Source: Pseudanabaena sp. M085S1SP2A07QC
GTDB lineage: Bacteria > Cyanobacteriota > Cyanobacteriia > Pseudanabaenales > Pseudanabaenaceae
DNA: 64,000 nucleotides
Direction of reading: 5' to 3'
NCBI GenBank assembly: GCA_020404895.1
Contig: JADBWK010000057.1
Coordinates: 85,201-149,200 of the forward strand
The position numbers and the translations under genes are program-made. The notes beneath the pieces are model-generated. The model did no database searches and was not told the origin of the DNA. It saw nothing but the letters and a program-made list of their open reading frames with translations. This document shows, piece by piece, positions 28,504-38,617 of the stretch. Position 1 is the first letter of the stretch. Each line of letters begins with the position of its first letter.

Positions 28504-29343
28504 TTAAGCCCATCCTGCTAATTGATAAACAAGTAAGCCAATGTACTCTTTGATCGCATTGGTGGTGTTTTTGAGCGCATCCACACTAGGCAAGAAATCC
28601 AGTATTAAGGCGAAACCTTTGTTGTTCTCATTTTGTACCGACAAAAAGTCAGTTGGCAAAGCAATAGCCTCAACACCGACCTTCCGAAATATTTCTATCG
28701 ATCGCGGCATATGCAGAGCCGATGTTACTAGCAATATTTTATTGATTCCCTTTTTAGCAAGAATTTCCTTAGTATTAATCGCGTTATCGCGGGTATTAAA
28801 AGATTGCGATTCTTGGATAATGGCACTAGAGGGTACACCCATAAATTTGGCGATCGCAGCCATGTCTTCAGACTCAGGATTTCCCCCATCGCCTAGCCAT
28901 TCAGCTCGACCACCAGTGACTATTACTAAGGGAGCTTTGCCCTGCTTATAGAGCCACGAGCTATACAAAATGCGATCGCCAGCTTCATTGACCTCATACC
29001 AAGGTCGCGGCGCTATGCGTGGTCTTGTCCCGCCACCCAAGACAACGATCGCTTCAGCTTTAGGGATATCACTGTTTGGTAAATATTGCCATTCCAGCGA
29101 TCGTACTAACCACTTAGAAAAAATTTCATTGCTGCTTAGCAATAAAGTTATTAGTGCGATCGCTATTAGGGTTGAGGCAAAACGATTTTTTTTCAATAAG
29201 CTAATTAGTTTAATAGAGTTACTAGGATTGCGCGATCGCTTAGATCGCCATAACAAAATCACTAAGGCGATCGTAATTAATACACTCGATATCCCAAGCG
29301 GATAAAAGAACAGCGGCAAAAGTTTCGATAAAAAAAGCGACAC
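28504..29343 (-). CDS. YdcF / DUF218 family membrane protein
   Basis: 279 residues. Two N-terminal membrane helices (about 10-32 and 53-72), then the DUF218 domain (about 95-260): AEAIVVLGGGTRPR, LVIVTGGRAEW, ESQSFNTRDNA and KILLVTSALHMPRSIEIFRK. The family includes ElyC/SanA-like envelope proteins; the biochemical activity is not established. Confidence 0.88.
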   Translation of the reverse strand: MSLFLSKLLPLFFYPLGISSVLITIALVILLWRSKRSRNPSNSIKLISLLKKNRFASTLIAIALITLLLSSNEIFSKWLVRSLEWQYLPNSDIPKAEAIVVLGGGTRPRIAPRPWYEVNEAGDRILYSSWLYKQGKAPLVIVTGGRAEWLGDGGNPESEDMAAIAKFMGVPSSAIIQESQSFNTRDNAINTKEILAKKGINKILLVTSALHMPRSIEIFRKVGVEAIALPTDFLSVQNENNKGFALILDFLPSVDALKNTTNAIKEYIGLLVYQLAGWA

Positions 29344-29378
29344 AGCTTTAAGGTTATTTTCAGGAATTCTGTACTATA

Positions 29379-29465
29379 GCAATCCTAAGTCATTATCTAT
29401 GTATATTACGTTTATGGAAGAGTGCATTCTTTGGATGCGCTCTTTCATAAACTATTTAGGATTGC
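29379..29465. mobile_element. 87-bp inverted-repeat element
   Basis: Ends GCAATCCTAAGT and TTTAGGATTGC are inverted repeats; inside is a second hairpin (29410-29452, GTTTATG...CATAAAC). No coding capacity. Its left flank reads TATA as in the 108-bp elements, but the interior differs. Confidence 0.5.
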
Positions 29466-29564
29466 CTCAGCATAAGCTGTTTTTGAGTCAGCTCAATGAC
29501 TTTGTTTGCATTATTCGGGAATCATTGACAACATTGTAAACTCGTTAAAATATCTTTAAACTAT

Positions 29565-29656
29565 TAGGACTTAAGCAAAAGAACGAGTCGTAGGGGCAAT
29601 TCATGAATTGCCTCTACGATAAAACGCGGGTTTTAAGTCTTTTTGCGTAAGTCCTA
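29565..29656. mobile_element. 92-bp MITE-like element, copy 2 (reversed)
   Basis: Reverse-complement relative of 26006-26098: ends TAGGACTTAAGCAAAA/TTTTGCGTAAGTCCTA, shared core of GTAGGGGCAATTCATGAATT. The two copies have diverged mainly on one side of the core. It lies upstream of the chemotaxis operon, in the gap 29344-29773. Confidence 0.75.
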
Positions 29657-29773
29657 CTGTTTATGATGAGATTATAGTTTAATTAGACAGAAAGAATAAA
29701 GGCAATAAATTGCCTCGCTCGTTTCCCTCTGAGATCTGAAGACACTGAGTTTCCCACTTGCCGTATTATTTTT

Positions 29774-31033
29774 ATGATTAAAGATCAAAAACAGCGTGCT
29801 AGAGAAGTCTTGAGAAGTCTAGTATCCAGTAAAGATGGATGTATGTACGTTTTTCATGATCAGATTCGCTGGGCATTCTATGTCGAAAAAGGGAAACTGG
29901 TATATGCATCGCATTCATTAGAAAGCTTTGAAAGAGTAGAACGGCATTTACGCGGGCTAAGTCGAGAAGTACCTACATTGAATGACAAATTGCGATCGCA
30001 GCTCCGCTTGATGTTCGATGACTTATCGTCGGAAACTGCCAAGTACAAAGTTACAAGCGAAACCCTATGCACTGAATATTCTGCCATCCGATGGCTAGTT
30101 GATGAAAAGTATATGACTAAACCAGTTGCGGGCAAACTAATCGCTCGGATTATACAAGAGGTAATTGAGACTTTTTTATGTCTGCCTAACGGCGACTTGA
30201 GTCACACTTTTTATGAGCACTTATTAAATGGCACATACTGTAGTTTGCCAATTGACAGAACTTTAGAAGTTGTCGAACAAAGATTACAAGTTTGGTATAG
30301 CCTTGGGCCAACAATTTCTTCACCCTATCAGTGTCCCTATTTAGTTAATCCAACTGTGGCGGCAAAGCGCATGTCCGCAGAGACTGTCCAGCGGCTTGGT
30401 CGGATTCTCAGAGGTTTTAATTTTTGTCAGCTAGGTGCATTACTAAGCAAAGATGCTTTGGCTATTGCCAAGCAGCTTAGTCCTCTAATTATTGAAGGAT
30501 CGATCTATTTAAAAGAACCTTTGGCTCCTTTTAATCAGTTGCCACGGACTTATGATCCTGCTCTTGCAGAGGGAAGCAAAAAAAACGAACAACGTTCGGA
30601 GGCAGATACTAAAGAGAAAGAAGAAGGTGATGACGACATTTCACAAATTACTTCTCAGCAACCAGTCAAAACATGGAAGATTGTTTGTATTGATGATAGT
30701 GAGTCGATGCTTAGTATCATCAGCAGCTATTTAGGAAATCAGGATTTTCAAGTTACGCTCATTCAAGACTCGATGAAAGCCTTGATGAAAATCACTTCTA
30801 TCCGTCCCGATTTAATCTTGCTAGATATTGGAATGCCAAATGTTGATGGTTACCAACTTTGTTCTCTAATCCGTAAATCTTCAATTTTAAAAGATATTCC
30901 GATTGTAATGGTAACAGGCAATAAAGGATTAATTGATCGAGCCCGCGCAAGACTTGCTGGGGCTACAGATTATTTGGCTAAACCCTTTGTCCAAGCTGAT
31001 TTACTGAGAATGATTATGCGACATCTCATGTGA
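29774..31033 (+). CDS. PatA-type response regulator (PilG/PixG-like)
   Basis: 419 residues. The N-terminal region (about 1-265) is the PatA-like/DUF4388-type domain of cyanobacterial regulators (CMYVFHDQIRWAFYVEKGKLVYASH). A charged Glu/Lys linker follows (about 275-295). The C-terminal REC domain (about 300-418) has CIDDSES, phospho-Asp in LILLDIGMPNVDG, Thr in VMVTGN and Lys in LAKPF. It is first in a seven-gene chemotaxis-like operon, the place of PilG or PixG in Synechocystis, where these act on type IV pilus motility. Confidence 0.85.
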   Translation: MIKDQKQRAREVLRSLVSSKDGCMYVFHDQIRWAFYVEKGKLVYASHSLESFERVERHLRGLSREVPTLNDKLRSQLRLMFDDLSSETAKYKVTSETLCTEYSAIRWLVDEKYMTKPVAGKLIARIIQEVIETFLCLPNGDLSHTFYEHLLNGTYCSLPIDRTLEVVEQRLQVWYSLGPTISSPYQCPYLVNPTVAAKRMSAETVQRLGRILRGFNFCQLGALLSKDALAIAKQLSPLIIEGSIYLKEPLAPFNQLPRTYDPALAEGSKKNEQRSEADTKEKEEGDDDISQITSQQPVKTWKIVCIDDSESMLSIISSYLGNQDFQVTLIQDSMKALMKITSIRPDLILLDIGMPNVDGYQLCSLIRKSSILKDIPIVMVTGNKGLIDRARARLAGATDYLAKPFVQADLLRMIMRHLM

Positions 31034-31253
31034 GTGGTTGCTTTACAAACTTTCAGGAGGTCATTGATTTTTTAGCTTCACCAGAACTAACCTGAACAAA
31101 TCTCGAAATACATTACTTTTATATGGTATCTTTGTGTTTTGTTGAGAATTGCTAGTGTGATCAAAATAGGATTGATGCAAAAAGTAAAATCTTATCTGCA
31201 AAAGCCTTTTAATCAATAATGAATCAAGAAAAAGAATTTAGTGAGAATGCATT

Positions 31254-31613
31254 ATGACGACAGTACTTGTAGTTGAAGATACTGCTTCTGAGCAGGATTT
31301 AATTGTTAGCTATTTAGAGGAAAGTGGTTACAAAGTAATCAGTGCAACTAATGGACAAGAAGCTCTCAAAAAGATTGAAGGTAGAAAACCTGATGTTGTA
31401 ATTACAGATTTGGTAATGCCAGGAATGAGCGGATTAGAGCTATGCCGCAGTTTGAAAAAAAATAGCGAGACAAAAGATGTGCCAATTGTGGCTTGTACTT
31501 CTAAAAATCAAGAACTTGATAAGTTATGGGGTATGAAACAAGGAATTGATGTCTATGTTACTAAACCATTCTCCCGTGAAGATATCTTACGGGCAGTCCG
31601 TTCTGTAGCCTAG
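31254..31613 (+). CDS. CheY-like response regulator (PilH/PixH-like), copy 1
   Basis: 119 residues, single REC: VLVVEDTASEQD, phospho-Asp in VVITDLVMPGMSG, Thr in ACTSKNQE and Lys in VTKPF. The ACTSKNQELDKLWGMKQG stretch is characteristic of the PilH class. Nearly the same protein is encoded next door. Confidence 0.92.
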   Translation: MTTVLVVEDTASEQDLIVSYLEESGYKVISATNGQEALKKIEGRKPDVVITDLVMPGMSGLELCRSLKKNSETKDVPIVACTSKNQELDKLWGMKQGIDVYVTKPFSREDILRAVRSVA

Positions 31614-31680
31614 ATCGCTAAGTGCTGATTGTCATGATCAATCAGTTTCCATATAATTTAAGTTTCAAGGAGGTAAGAGA

Positions 31681-32046
31681 TTGATTACAGTATTGGTAGT
31701 GGAAGATACGTCTTCAGAACGTGAATTGATTTGTGAGTATTTACGTCAAGGAGGATATTCGGTCGTAAGTGCTTGTGATGGCAAGGAAGGGTTGGAAAAG
31801 CTTGAGTCGCTTAAGCCAAATATTGTCATTACCGATCTGGTAATGCCTGGAATGAGTGGATTGGAGTTGTGTCGGGCGGTCAAAAAAAATGCCGCTGGTA
31901 AAGTACCTGTAATTGCTTGTACTTCTAAAAACCAAGAACTCGATCGCCTATGGGGGATGAAACAGGGGGTTGATGTCTATCTTACTAAGCCATTTACAAA
32001 GGAGGAGATTTTGCATGCAGTGCGATCGCTGGCGGTAGGAGGATGA
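31681..32046 (+). CDS. CheY-like response regulator (PilH/PixH-like), copy 2, TTG start
   Basis: 121 residues. The start is TTG at 31681, supported by a strong AAGGAGGT centred about 10 bases upstream; no in-frame ATG lies near. REC residues are intact (VVEDTSSER, ITDLVMPGMSG, ACTSKNQE, LTKPF). It is close to copy 1 (most of the LVMPGMSGLELCR and WGMKQG blocks are identical), so a tandem duplication. It ends one base before the CheW start. Confidence 0.92.
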   Translation: MITVLVVEDTSSERELICEYLRQGGYSVVSACDGKEGLEKLESLKPNIVITDLVMPGMSGLELCRAVKKNAAGKVPVIACTSKNQELDRLWGMKQGVDVYLTKPFTKEEILHAVRSLAVGG

Positions 32047-32047
32047 A

Positions 32048-32560
32048 ATGGTGGATTTGATGATCGAGTTACGGGAGGAACAGTCTCAGGCGATCGCAGG
32101 TTTGCCCTATTTAAGCTTGCAGCTAAGTCCCGATGTAAAAGTCGCTGTGCAATTAAAATTTGTACGTGAGACTCTAGTTCTAACTACTAATCGCTTTACG
32201 CAAATGCCCAATGTTCATCCTTGTCTAATGGGGTTGGTTGAACATCGCAGTAACGTTTTTTGGGTGCTGGACTTACCTCAACTATTAGGTTTTACCCCAA
32301 TTGATTCGACTGCGATCGAGATACATATCGCAGTTTTGCAAATTGGGGGCAAATTTATTGGTTTGGGTGTTTATCGAGTGGGGAGGGTGGTGCGATTTAC
32401 TGAGCCTGAGATCGTATCACCACGAGAATCACCTAATGTTAGGACTCCAATTGAGCTTCTGCCTTTTCTGCGCGGTTGGGTCATTCAGTCAGAAGCGGTT
32501 AACGACAATCTGTACGTGTTAGATGCCGAAGCGATCGCCAATTATAACTTCAGCGTATAG
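32048..32560 (+). CDS. CheW-like adaptor (PilI-like)
   Basis: 170 residues, single CheW domain: LVLTTNRFTQMPNVHPCLMGLVEHRSNVFWVLDLPQLLG is the core, then LQIGGKFIGLGVYRVGRVVRF. It links the receptor to the CheA kinase. GTAGGAGGATGA provides an RBS overlapping the previous stop. Confidence 0.9.
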   Translation: MVDLMIELREEQSQAIAGLPYLSLQLSPDVKVAVQLKFVRETLVLTTNRFTQMPNVHPCLMGLVEHRSNVFWVLDLPQLLGFTPIDSTAIEIHIAVLQIGGKFIGLGVYRVGRVVRFTEPEIVSPRESPNVRTPIELLPFLRGWVIQSEAVNDNLYVLDAEAIANYNFSV

Positions 32561-32567
32561 ATTTCAC

Positions 32568-32597
32568 TTTTCCCTTTTTCCTTTTTCCTTTTTCCTT
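32568..32597 (+). repeat. Heptanucleotide tandem repeat (TTTTTCC)n
   Basis: About four copies of a TTTTTCC unit between the CheW and receptor genes, ending 20 bases before the receptor start. Short tandem heptamers of this kind are common in cyanobacteria (STRR sequences). Confidence 0.8.
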
Positions 32598-32617
32598 AAA
32601 AAATGGAGTTTTAAACA

Positions 32618-34939
32618 ATGGTACTTGATTCACGTTCTCGCGTTGATAGCTCTGAGGCAATCAATAGCAATGGTGCGACATCGTCTAATAATGCCTCTAA
32701 CAATGGCAGTGATGCAACTGTAGCTACGGTCACACCCATATCTATACCTACTGCTCCATCGGCAAAGAAGAATCTGATCGGCAACTGGTGGCAAGCTTTA
32801 GGTTTGCAGACAAAGGCGACAATTGTAGCTATCGCTGCAATTACAATTCCTCTGGTAGCAGTCGGTGGATTTTCTTATTACTATGTTGCACAAGACATCA
32901 CAAGAACGACAAAGCAAAATGAAGCAATTCTGGCAAAAAACATGGGATATCGGGTTGCTTATTTCATGAGAGAGCGCTATGGAGACATTCAAATACTTGC
33001 TAAACTGGCTTTTCTCAGCAACCCAAAAGTCCAAGCAGTTACCACACCCCAAGAACGGCAATCAGCACTCGATGATTACGTTAAAACCTATGTTGTTTAT
33101 GACAGTATTGCAGCCTTTGACTTAAATGGTGATGTGATCGCTCAATCTCAAGGTGAATTGTTAAACAACCACAAAGATCGAGTTTATTTTCAAGAGGTGA
33201 TTAAGACGGGTGCTCCTGTTATCAGTCAACCACAAACATCCAAATCTTCTGGCAAGGTCGTAATTCACATCGCAGCTCCAATCAAAGATGTGACAACAGG
33301 TAAGATCACTGGGGTTGTGCGTTCGCGTATGCCCGTGGAGTCTCTGGAAAAACTTATTAGTGATTTCGGAGTTGGCGGACTGCAATATCACTTGGTTGAA
33401 TCTGATGGTAAATTCTTTGTAGCAGCAGAAAAAGAACAAGTTGGACGCGATCTAAAAACTGACTTCCCAGGAATAGCTTCTCTAATTGCCAATCGTGAAG
33501 CTGGTGCGGGAGAGTCCATTGACTTGGTTTCTAATAGATTTCAAATTGTGGGGTATGCACCTTTGCCTAAAGTGGAGGGAATGCCAGAACTGAGGTGGGA
33601 TGCTTTAAATGGGATTGATGAGGAGATCGCATTTAAGCCCTTGCGGCAATTACTACTGATCCTCGTCGCAGCAACTGGGTCTGTGATTATTTTAGCTGCG
33701 GTATTAGCGCTCTTGCTTTCCCAACGAGCCACTCGTCCAATTATCGACGCAACGGCTGCGGTGGTCGAATTAGGTAAAGGCAATCTTGATACTCGCCTTG
33801 CTGTAAAGGGGCAAGATGAAATGGCGCAACTGGGCGGCAACATCAACTTGATGGCAGGACAGTTGCAGGAGTTTATTGCTCTCCAAGAGGAGCAAACTCG
33901 CCAATCTGCTGAATTAGCAGAAAAAGAACGTCTGCGGAGTGAATCAATTCAGAATGAGTTAATTACATTACTATCTGACGTTGAAGGTGCGGCGAGTGGA
34001 GACTTGACCGTTCGCGCTCAAATCTCGGCTGGTGAAATTGGCATCGTTGCCGACTTTTTTAATGCGATCGTGGAAAGCTTGCGGGACGTTGTATCGCAAG
34101 TAAAAATTGCCACTTTGCAGGTAAACAACTCAGTAAATACCAACAATGCATCGATTCGCACCTTAGCAAGCGACGCAACCTTACAAGCAGAACAACTTGA
34201 TGATGCTCTGCAATCTGTAGAACAAATGACTGACTCGATTCAACAGGTGGCAAGTAATGCTAAAGAAGCGGCGGATGCCTCAAACTTGGCGGCGACCACA
34301 GCAGAAACTGGTAGCATTGCGATCGAGCAGTCAGCAACAAGTATCCTGCAACTACGTCAAACCGTTGCCGAAACTACCAAAAAGGTAAAGCGTCTCGGTG
34401 AAGCATCGCAACAGATTTCTAAGGTTGTCGTACTGATTGACCAAATTGCGCTGAAAACCAATATGTTGGCGGTAAACGCCAGTATTGAGGCAGCGCGTGC
34501 GGGTGAAGAAGGTCGAGGCTTTGCGGTAGTTGCGGAAGAAGTCGGCGCATTGGCTGCTCAGTCTGCGACAGCAACCAAAGAAATCGCACGGATTGTCGAA
34601 AGCATCCAACAAGAAACTAGTGAGGTAGTAGAATCGATGGAAGCTAGTACATTACAGGTGGTTGAAGGTACGAATAAGGTCGAAGATGCGCGAAAGAGTT
34701 TGAGTCAGATTGTTGATGTAGCTAGGAAAGTAAATGAACTCTTCCAAGGTATTTCAACAGCAACAACCTCGCAGGTGCAAACCTCACAATCAGTAAAACT
34801 GGTTATGGAAAATCTATCTACTCAGTCTCAAAAATCTTCAACTACTTCCCGTGAAGTATCAATTGCTCTCCAAGAAACGGCAGACGTTGCTAGTAAGCTA
34901 CAAGCTTCTGTGGAAACCTTTAGGGTTGATGCTGCATAA
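32618..34939 (+). CDS. Methyl-accepting chemotaxis protein (PilJ-like)
   Basis: 773 residues. A Ser/Asn/Thr-rich N-tail (1-50) precedes TM1 (about 67-90), a dCache-type periplasmic sensor (about 95-340, with [16 protein letters not shown] and [12 protein letters not shown]), TM2 (about 344-368), HAMP (about 369-420) and an MA signalling domain to the end. The hairpin tip reads [20 protein letters not shown] and [13 protein letters not shown]. It lacks the GAF photoreceptor domains of PixJ, so it resembles PilJ, and its ligand is unknown. Confidence 0.93.
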   Translation: MVLDSRSRVDSSEAINSNGATSSNNASNNGSDATVATVTPISIPTAPSAKKNLIGNWWQALGLQTKATIVAIAAITIPLVAVGGFSYYYVAQDITRTTKQNEAILAKNMGYRVAYFMRERYGDIQILAKLAFLSNPKVQAVTTPQERQSALDDYVKTYVVYDSIAAFDLNGDVIAQSQGELLNNHKDRVYFQEVIKTGAPVISQPQTSKSSGKVVIHIAAPIKDVTTGKITGVVRSRMPVESLEKLISDFGVGGLQYHLVESDGKFFVAAEKEQVGRDLKTDFPGIASLIANREAGAGESIDLVSNRFQIVGYAPLPKVEGMPELRWDALNGIDEEIAFKPLRQLLLILVAATGSVIILAAVLALLLSQRATRPIIDATAAVVELGKGNLDTRLAVKGQDEMAQLGGNINLMAGQLQEFIALQEEQTRQSAELAEKERLRSESIQNELITLLSDVEGAASGDLTVRAQISAGEIGIVADFFNAIVESLRDVVSQVKIATLQVNNSVNTNNASIRTLASDATLQAEQLDDALQSVEQMTDSIQQVASNAKEAADASNLAATTAETGSIAIEQSATSILQLRQTVAETTKKVKRLGEASQQISKVVVLIDQIALKTNMLAVNASIEAARAGEEGRGFAVVAEEVGALAAQSATATKEIARIVESIQQETSEVVESMEASTLQVVEGTNKVEDARKSLSQIVDVARKVNELFQGISTATTSQVQTSQSVKLVMENLSTQSQKSSTTSREVSIALQETADVASKLQASVETFRVDAA

Positions 34940-34941
34940 AG

Positions 34942-34976
34942 TTTTTGCACCCTGTGCGAAGCACAGGGTGCAAAAA
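34942..34976 (+). terminator. Hairpin between receptor and CheA genes
   Basis: TTTTTGCACCCTGTGC and its complement, loop GAA closed by GC/GC. It lies inside the operon, so it may reduce rather than stop read-through. Confidence 0.75.
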
Positions 34977-35003
34977 TAATTTTTAAAATTAGTAGAGGTC
35001 GAT

Positions 35004-37940
35004 ATGGCAACTAATACATTAAGCGATCGCGAATGGGAAGTTCGATTGCTATTTCTCGAAGAAGTTAAAGATTTTTTGGCGGATATAGAGACGGAAATCA
35101 TCGGCTTAAGCGATCGTGGGTTGCAGAAATCAGCTCTCGACAAGAGTTTGCGGGCGGCTCACTCGATGAAAGGTGGCGCGGGGATGATGGGCTTTATGGC
35201 TCTCAGTGAACTCGCTCACCAACTAGAAGACTTTTTTAAGATTTTACAAACTGGCAACAAAAAAACGACTCCTGAGATCGAAAGCCTATTCCTCAGTGCG
35301 ATCGACAACATGGGGAAAACAGCTAATATTCATAAGCAGCGAAAAACTCCTGATGATGATTGGTTGCGAGAGTTTGCTAATCCTCCCTTTAATCATTTGC
35401 GCACAATTTTAGGTGAGTTAACAGCACAAGATGAAGCGAGTCTGCTATCTGAAGAAGCAGGAGAGGATATGCGTGTCCTCATGTTCTCAACTGAAGTAGA
35501 TGCTTGTTTGGAGAGATTAACTATTGTCCTAGCCGATCAAAACTCTCAGGTACTAAGAGAAGAATTTGAACTCACCAGTCAAGAATTTGGCTGCTTGGGA
35601 GAAATGTTAGAGCTTCCTGCATTTAGTAATCTTTGTGCAGAAATTAGTGCTGCTCTGGAATCAAAAGAACATAATCTTCGCGAAGTGACAACGGCTGCGC
35701 TGGAAGCTTGGCGACGATCACAAGCCCTTGTTTTGGTTAGTCAATTTCAGGCTTTACCTGAACATTTTGAGGTACCCATCTTTTTGGAGCCAGTTGCAGG
35801 GACTATCAATTCTTCTAGCCAAATAGACTCTAATGTTCAAGTATTAGACAGTAGTTTTTGGCAAGAAGATCAAACAACTAATCTAGAAAAATCTGCAACA
35901 TCTCTAGAAGAAATTCAAGATTTAAGCCTTGACAACGATATATCTAATGATATTCCTATCGATGATACTGCTAAACCTGAACAAAATCTAGATGCTACGA
36001 TTCGTGTTCCTCTTCGCCAGCTTGAGACCCTTAGCGATCGCTTTGGTGAGTTAAATGCTGAGCGTAGCGGACTACGTATGCAACTAAAACGGATGCGCGA
36101 TCTAGTCCAACTCTTAAATACAAGAATGCATGGCTTAGAGCAATCTAATGCTCAATTAAGAGATGCATATGATCGCGTGGCAACTTCCTCTGAGCCATTT
36201 ATTCCTATTAATGCAGTAATGGCGACCGAAACCTCGACCAGTATTAAAGGCAATATTAAAGGCGATCGCTTTACCAATCAAGATCCAAGCAGCACAACAT
36301 TTCTCCCTTATGCAAGTCGATTTGATTTACTAGAAATGGATTCCTATAGTGAGTTGCATGTACTATCACGGGAAATCATGGATAGTGTGGTGCAGTTACA
36401 AGAAGTTTCTAGCGATTTGGAAACTGCTTTAACTGATACTGAGGGAACTGAGCGTGAGCTGGGACGGGCTTCTCGGCAAATGCAAACTGCGATCGAGCAA
36501 GCGAGAATGCGAATGCTCAGTGAAGTTTTAGGGCGATTCCCCCGTTTGCTACGAGATTTATCATTGACCCATGGCAAACAGGTTGAACTTATCGTGCGTG
36601 GGAGTTCGACTTTAGTTGAGCGATCAGTTTTAGAAGTTTTAGAAGATCCGCTTTTACATCTGATTCGCAATGCGTTTGATCATGGTATAGAAACACCTGA
36701 ATCCCGAATAGCTCAGGGTAAATCGCCAAAAGGCAAGATCGAAATTGCCGCAGGTTATCGTGGTAACCAAACAGTCATCACTTTCAGTGATGATGGCAAT
36801 GGTATTAATTTTACCAAGCTACGCGATCGCGCTTTGCAGATGGGATTAAGCGAGAGTGATCTTGATGGCTCTAGTGAGTCTGAACTACTAGAGTTAATTT
36901 TTGAAGCAGGATTTAGTACCGCCGATCGCGTGACAGAGCTTTCAGGTCGTGGCGTTGGTATGGATGTGGTGCGATCTAATTTGAATGTGATTGGTGGCAG
37001 CGTTCGTGTCGAAACAGAATTTGGACAAGGAACAACTTTTGTCTTGACAGTGCCAGTTTCTCTATCAATCGCGCGAGTGCTGCTATTTGAAAGTAATGGT
37101 TTGCAGATGGCAATTCTCACTAGTGCTGTTGAAGAAATACTCTTAATTAAAGATACTTCGATCTACACAGTTGCCAATCAAGAAGTGTTGGATTGGCAAG
37201 GATATTCAGTACCTTTATTAAAATTAGGCGATCGCCTCCACTTCTCGCGTCCGCAATTTCAAGTTGAAACAGAAAATCGCCCAATTGTTGACGAACCTTT
37301 AATGTTAGTTGTTACGCGCAATAACGTTCCTTTCGGACTACAAGTAGATCGTTATTGGGGCGAACAGGAAGTAACAATTCGGGGTTTGCAAAGCCCGATT
37401 CCGATGCCCGCTGGATTTATGGGTTGCGCAATTTTAGGAGGTGGTAAGCTTGTGCCACTAGTTGATATTGACAGCTTACTAACTTGGTCAATTGCCGATA
37501 TTGATGCACCTCCTAGCAAAACACTCACCTTGCCATCTGAGCGCGGCGATCGACGTGCTACCGTACTGATCGTTGATGATTCAATTAATGTGCGGAGATT
37601 CTTAGCGATGACCTTGGAGAAATCGGGCTATCGAGTGGAACAAGCAAAAGATGGACTAGAAGCAATGGAGAAGTTGCGGAAATTACAAACGTTACCGAAA
37701 AGCTCCAGAGTCAAAGCCGTGATCTGCGATATCGAAATGCCTCGACTAGACGGATTTGGCTTCTTAGTACAATCTCGTGGTGATGAGAATTGCAAAAATA
37801 TTCCTGTGATGATGCTTACATCTCGAAGCGGCTCAAAGCATCGAGATCTAGCAATGCGCCTGGGAGCTTCTGCATATTTTGCTAAGCCATTTAAAGATAA
37901 TGAACTCTTGCAAACGTTATCTCAGTTTGTCGCTAATTAA
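35004..37940 (+). CDS. Hybrid CheA-type histidine kinase with receiver (PilL-like)
   Basis: 978 residues. HPt domain at the N-terminus with His53 in AAHSMKGGAGMMG; a long acidic linker; P3 dimerisation (about 335-395, LRQLETLSDRFGELNAERSG); HATPase (about 500-690: HLIRNAFDHGIE, FSDDGNGINF, GRGVGMDVV); CheW-like domain (about 695-840); and C-terminal REC (about 850-978) with IVDDSINVRR and phospho-Asp in VICDIEMPRLDG. It is the kinase of the pilus-type chemotaxis operon. Confidence 0.94.
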   Translation: MATNTLSDREWEVRLLFLEEVKDFLADIETEIIGLSDRGLQKSALDKSLRAAHSMKGGAGMMGFMALSELAHQLEDFFKILQTGNKKTTPEIESLFLSAIDNMGKTANIHKQRKTPDDDWLREFANPPFNHLRTILGELTAQDEASLLSEEAGEDMRVLMFSTEVDACLERLTIVLADQNSQVLREEFELTSQEFGCLGEMLELPAFSNLCAEISAALESKEHNLREVTTAALEAWRRSQALVLVSQFQALPEHFEVPIFLEPVAGTINSSSQIDSNVQVLDSSFWQEDQTTNLEKSATSLEEIQDLSLDNDISNDIPIDDTAKPEQNLDATIRVPLRQLETLSDRFGELNAERSGLRMQLKRMRDLVQLLNTRMHGLEQSNAQLRDAYDRVATSSEPFIPINAVMATETSTSIKGNIKGDRFTNQDPSSTTFLPYASRFDLLEMDSYSELHVLSREIMDSVVQLQEVSSDLETALTDTEGTERELGRASRQMQTAIEQARMRMLSEVLGRFPRLLRDLSLTHGKQVELIVRGSSTLVERSVLEVLEDPLLHLIRNAFDHGIETPESRIAQGKSPKGKIEIAAGYRGNQTVITFSDDGNGINFTKLRDRALQMGLSESDLDGSSESELLELIFEAGFSTADRVTELSGRGVGMDVVRSNLNVIGGSVRVETEFGQGTTFVLTVPVSLSIARVLLFESNGLQMAILTSAVEEILLIKDTSIYTVANQEVLDWQGYSVPLLKLGDRLHFSRPQFQVETENRPIVDEPLMLVVTRNNVPFGLQVDRYWGEQEVTIRGLQSPIPMPAGFMGCAILGGGKLVPLVDIDSLLTWSIADIDAPPSKTLTLPSERGDRRATVLIVDDSINVRRFLAMTLEKSGYRVEQAKDGLEAMEKLRKLQTLPKSSRVKAVICDIEMPRLDGFGFLVQSRGDENCKNIPVMMLTSRSGSKHRDLAMRLGASAYFAKPFKDNELLQTLSQFVAN

Positions 37941-37964
37941 TTACGAATTACGAATTATCAAATT

Positions 37965-38480
37965 ATGCCAGCCATTTCTTCTCTGCGATCGCAACGACTT
38001 TCAGAACTTCGTCATGATATCGAAAAGCAATATGTGACTTTTCGCTTACGTCTTGCTTGGTTTATTGTGCCAATTGAATCCATATATCGAGTAATCCCCC
38101 TTGAGAAACATATTCCTAGGATTACCCTTGCAGGAAAAAGTGTGCCGCTGATCGATCTTGGAAAAATATTATTTGGTCAAACTAAAGTACAAGTAAATAA
38201 TATTCCGCAACTAGTTGTTAATGGGGCGATCGTATCTTCAAAACCATCTTTGATCATTGTTTGCAATCAAAATAAAGATTTAATTGGCATACTCAGCAAT
38301 TCTCAACCTGCGCTGCAAAGAGTTGCGCAAGATCAAATTGTCCCGCTTCCTCCAACCTACAGTGAGCGATGGAAAGTTGACTTTATCAGCTCCATGACTC
38401 TTCCTTCTGAGGATCTTCCTTCTTTATTTGAGATCAACAGCGATCGCCTTATTTCGACAGCCTTAAAAAAGAACAAATAA
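37965..38480 (+). CDS. Second CheW-like adaptor protein
   Basis: 171 residues. The CheW fold is recognisable (FRLRLAWFIVPIESIYRVIPLEKHIPRITLAGKSVPLIDLGKILFG), but it is divergent and shorter than the first CheW. It follows the CheA gene by 24 bases and closes the operon. It may serve a different receptor or the C-terminal part of CheA. Confidence 0.82.
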   Translation: MPAISSLRSQRLSELRHDIEKQYVTFRLRLAWFIVPIESIYRVIPLEKHIPRITLAGKSVPLIDLGKILFGQTKVQVNNIPQLVVNGAIVSSKPSLIIVCNQNKDLIGILSNSQPALQRVAQDQIVPLPPTYSERWKVDFISSMTLPSEDLPSLFEINSDRLISTALKKNK

Positions 38481-38483
38481 TAC

Positions 38484-38545
38484 AAAAGCACAAAATAGCT
38501 ACGCCATTTTGTGCTTTTAAACCTTTTACATGGTTTGGTTTTTAA
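38484..38545. repeat. Degenerate copy of the composite hairpin repeat
   Basis: AAAAGCACAAAAT...ATTTTGTGCTTTT (38484-38518), then AAACC...GGTTT, matching the order found at 26209-26267. Confidence 0.6.
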
Positions 38546-38617
38546 TTTAAAGAAGTGTCTTTTTACTAAGAATTTTGGCTCTATTTTTTTAATTATGCCG
38601 AGGTACTTACAACCCAA

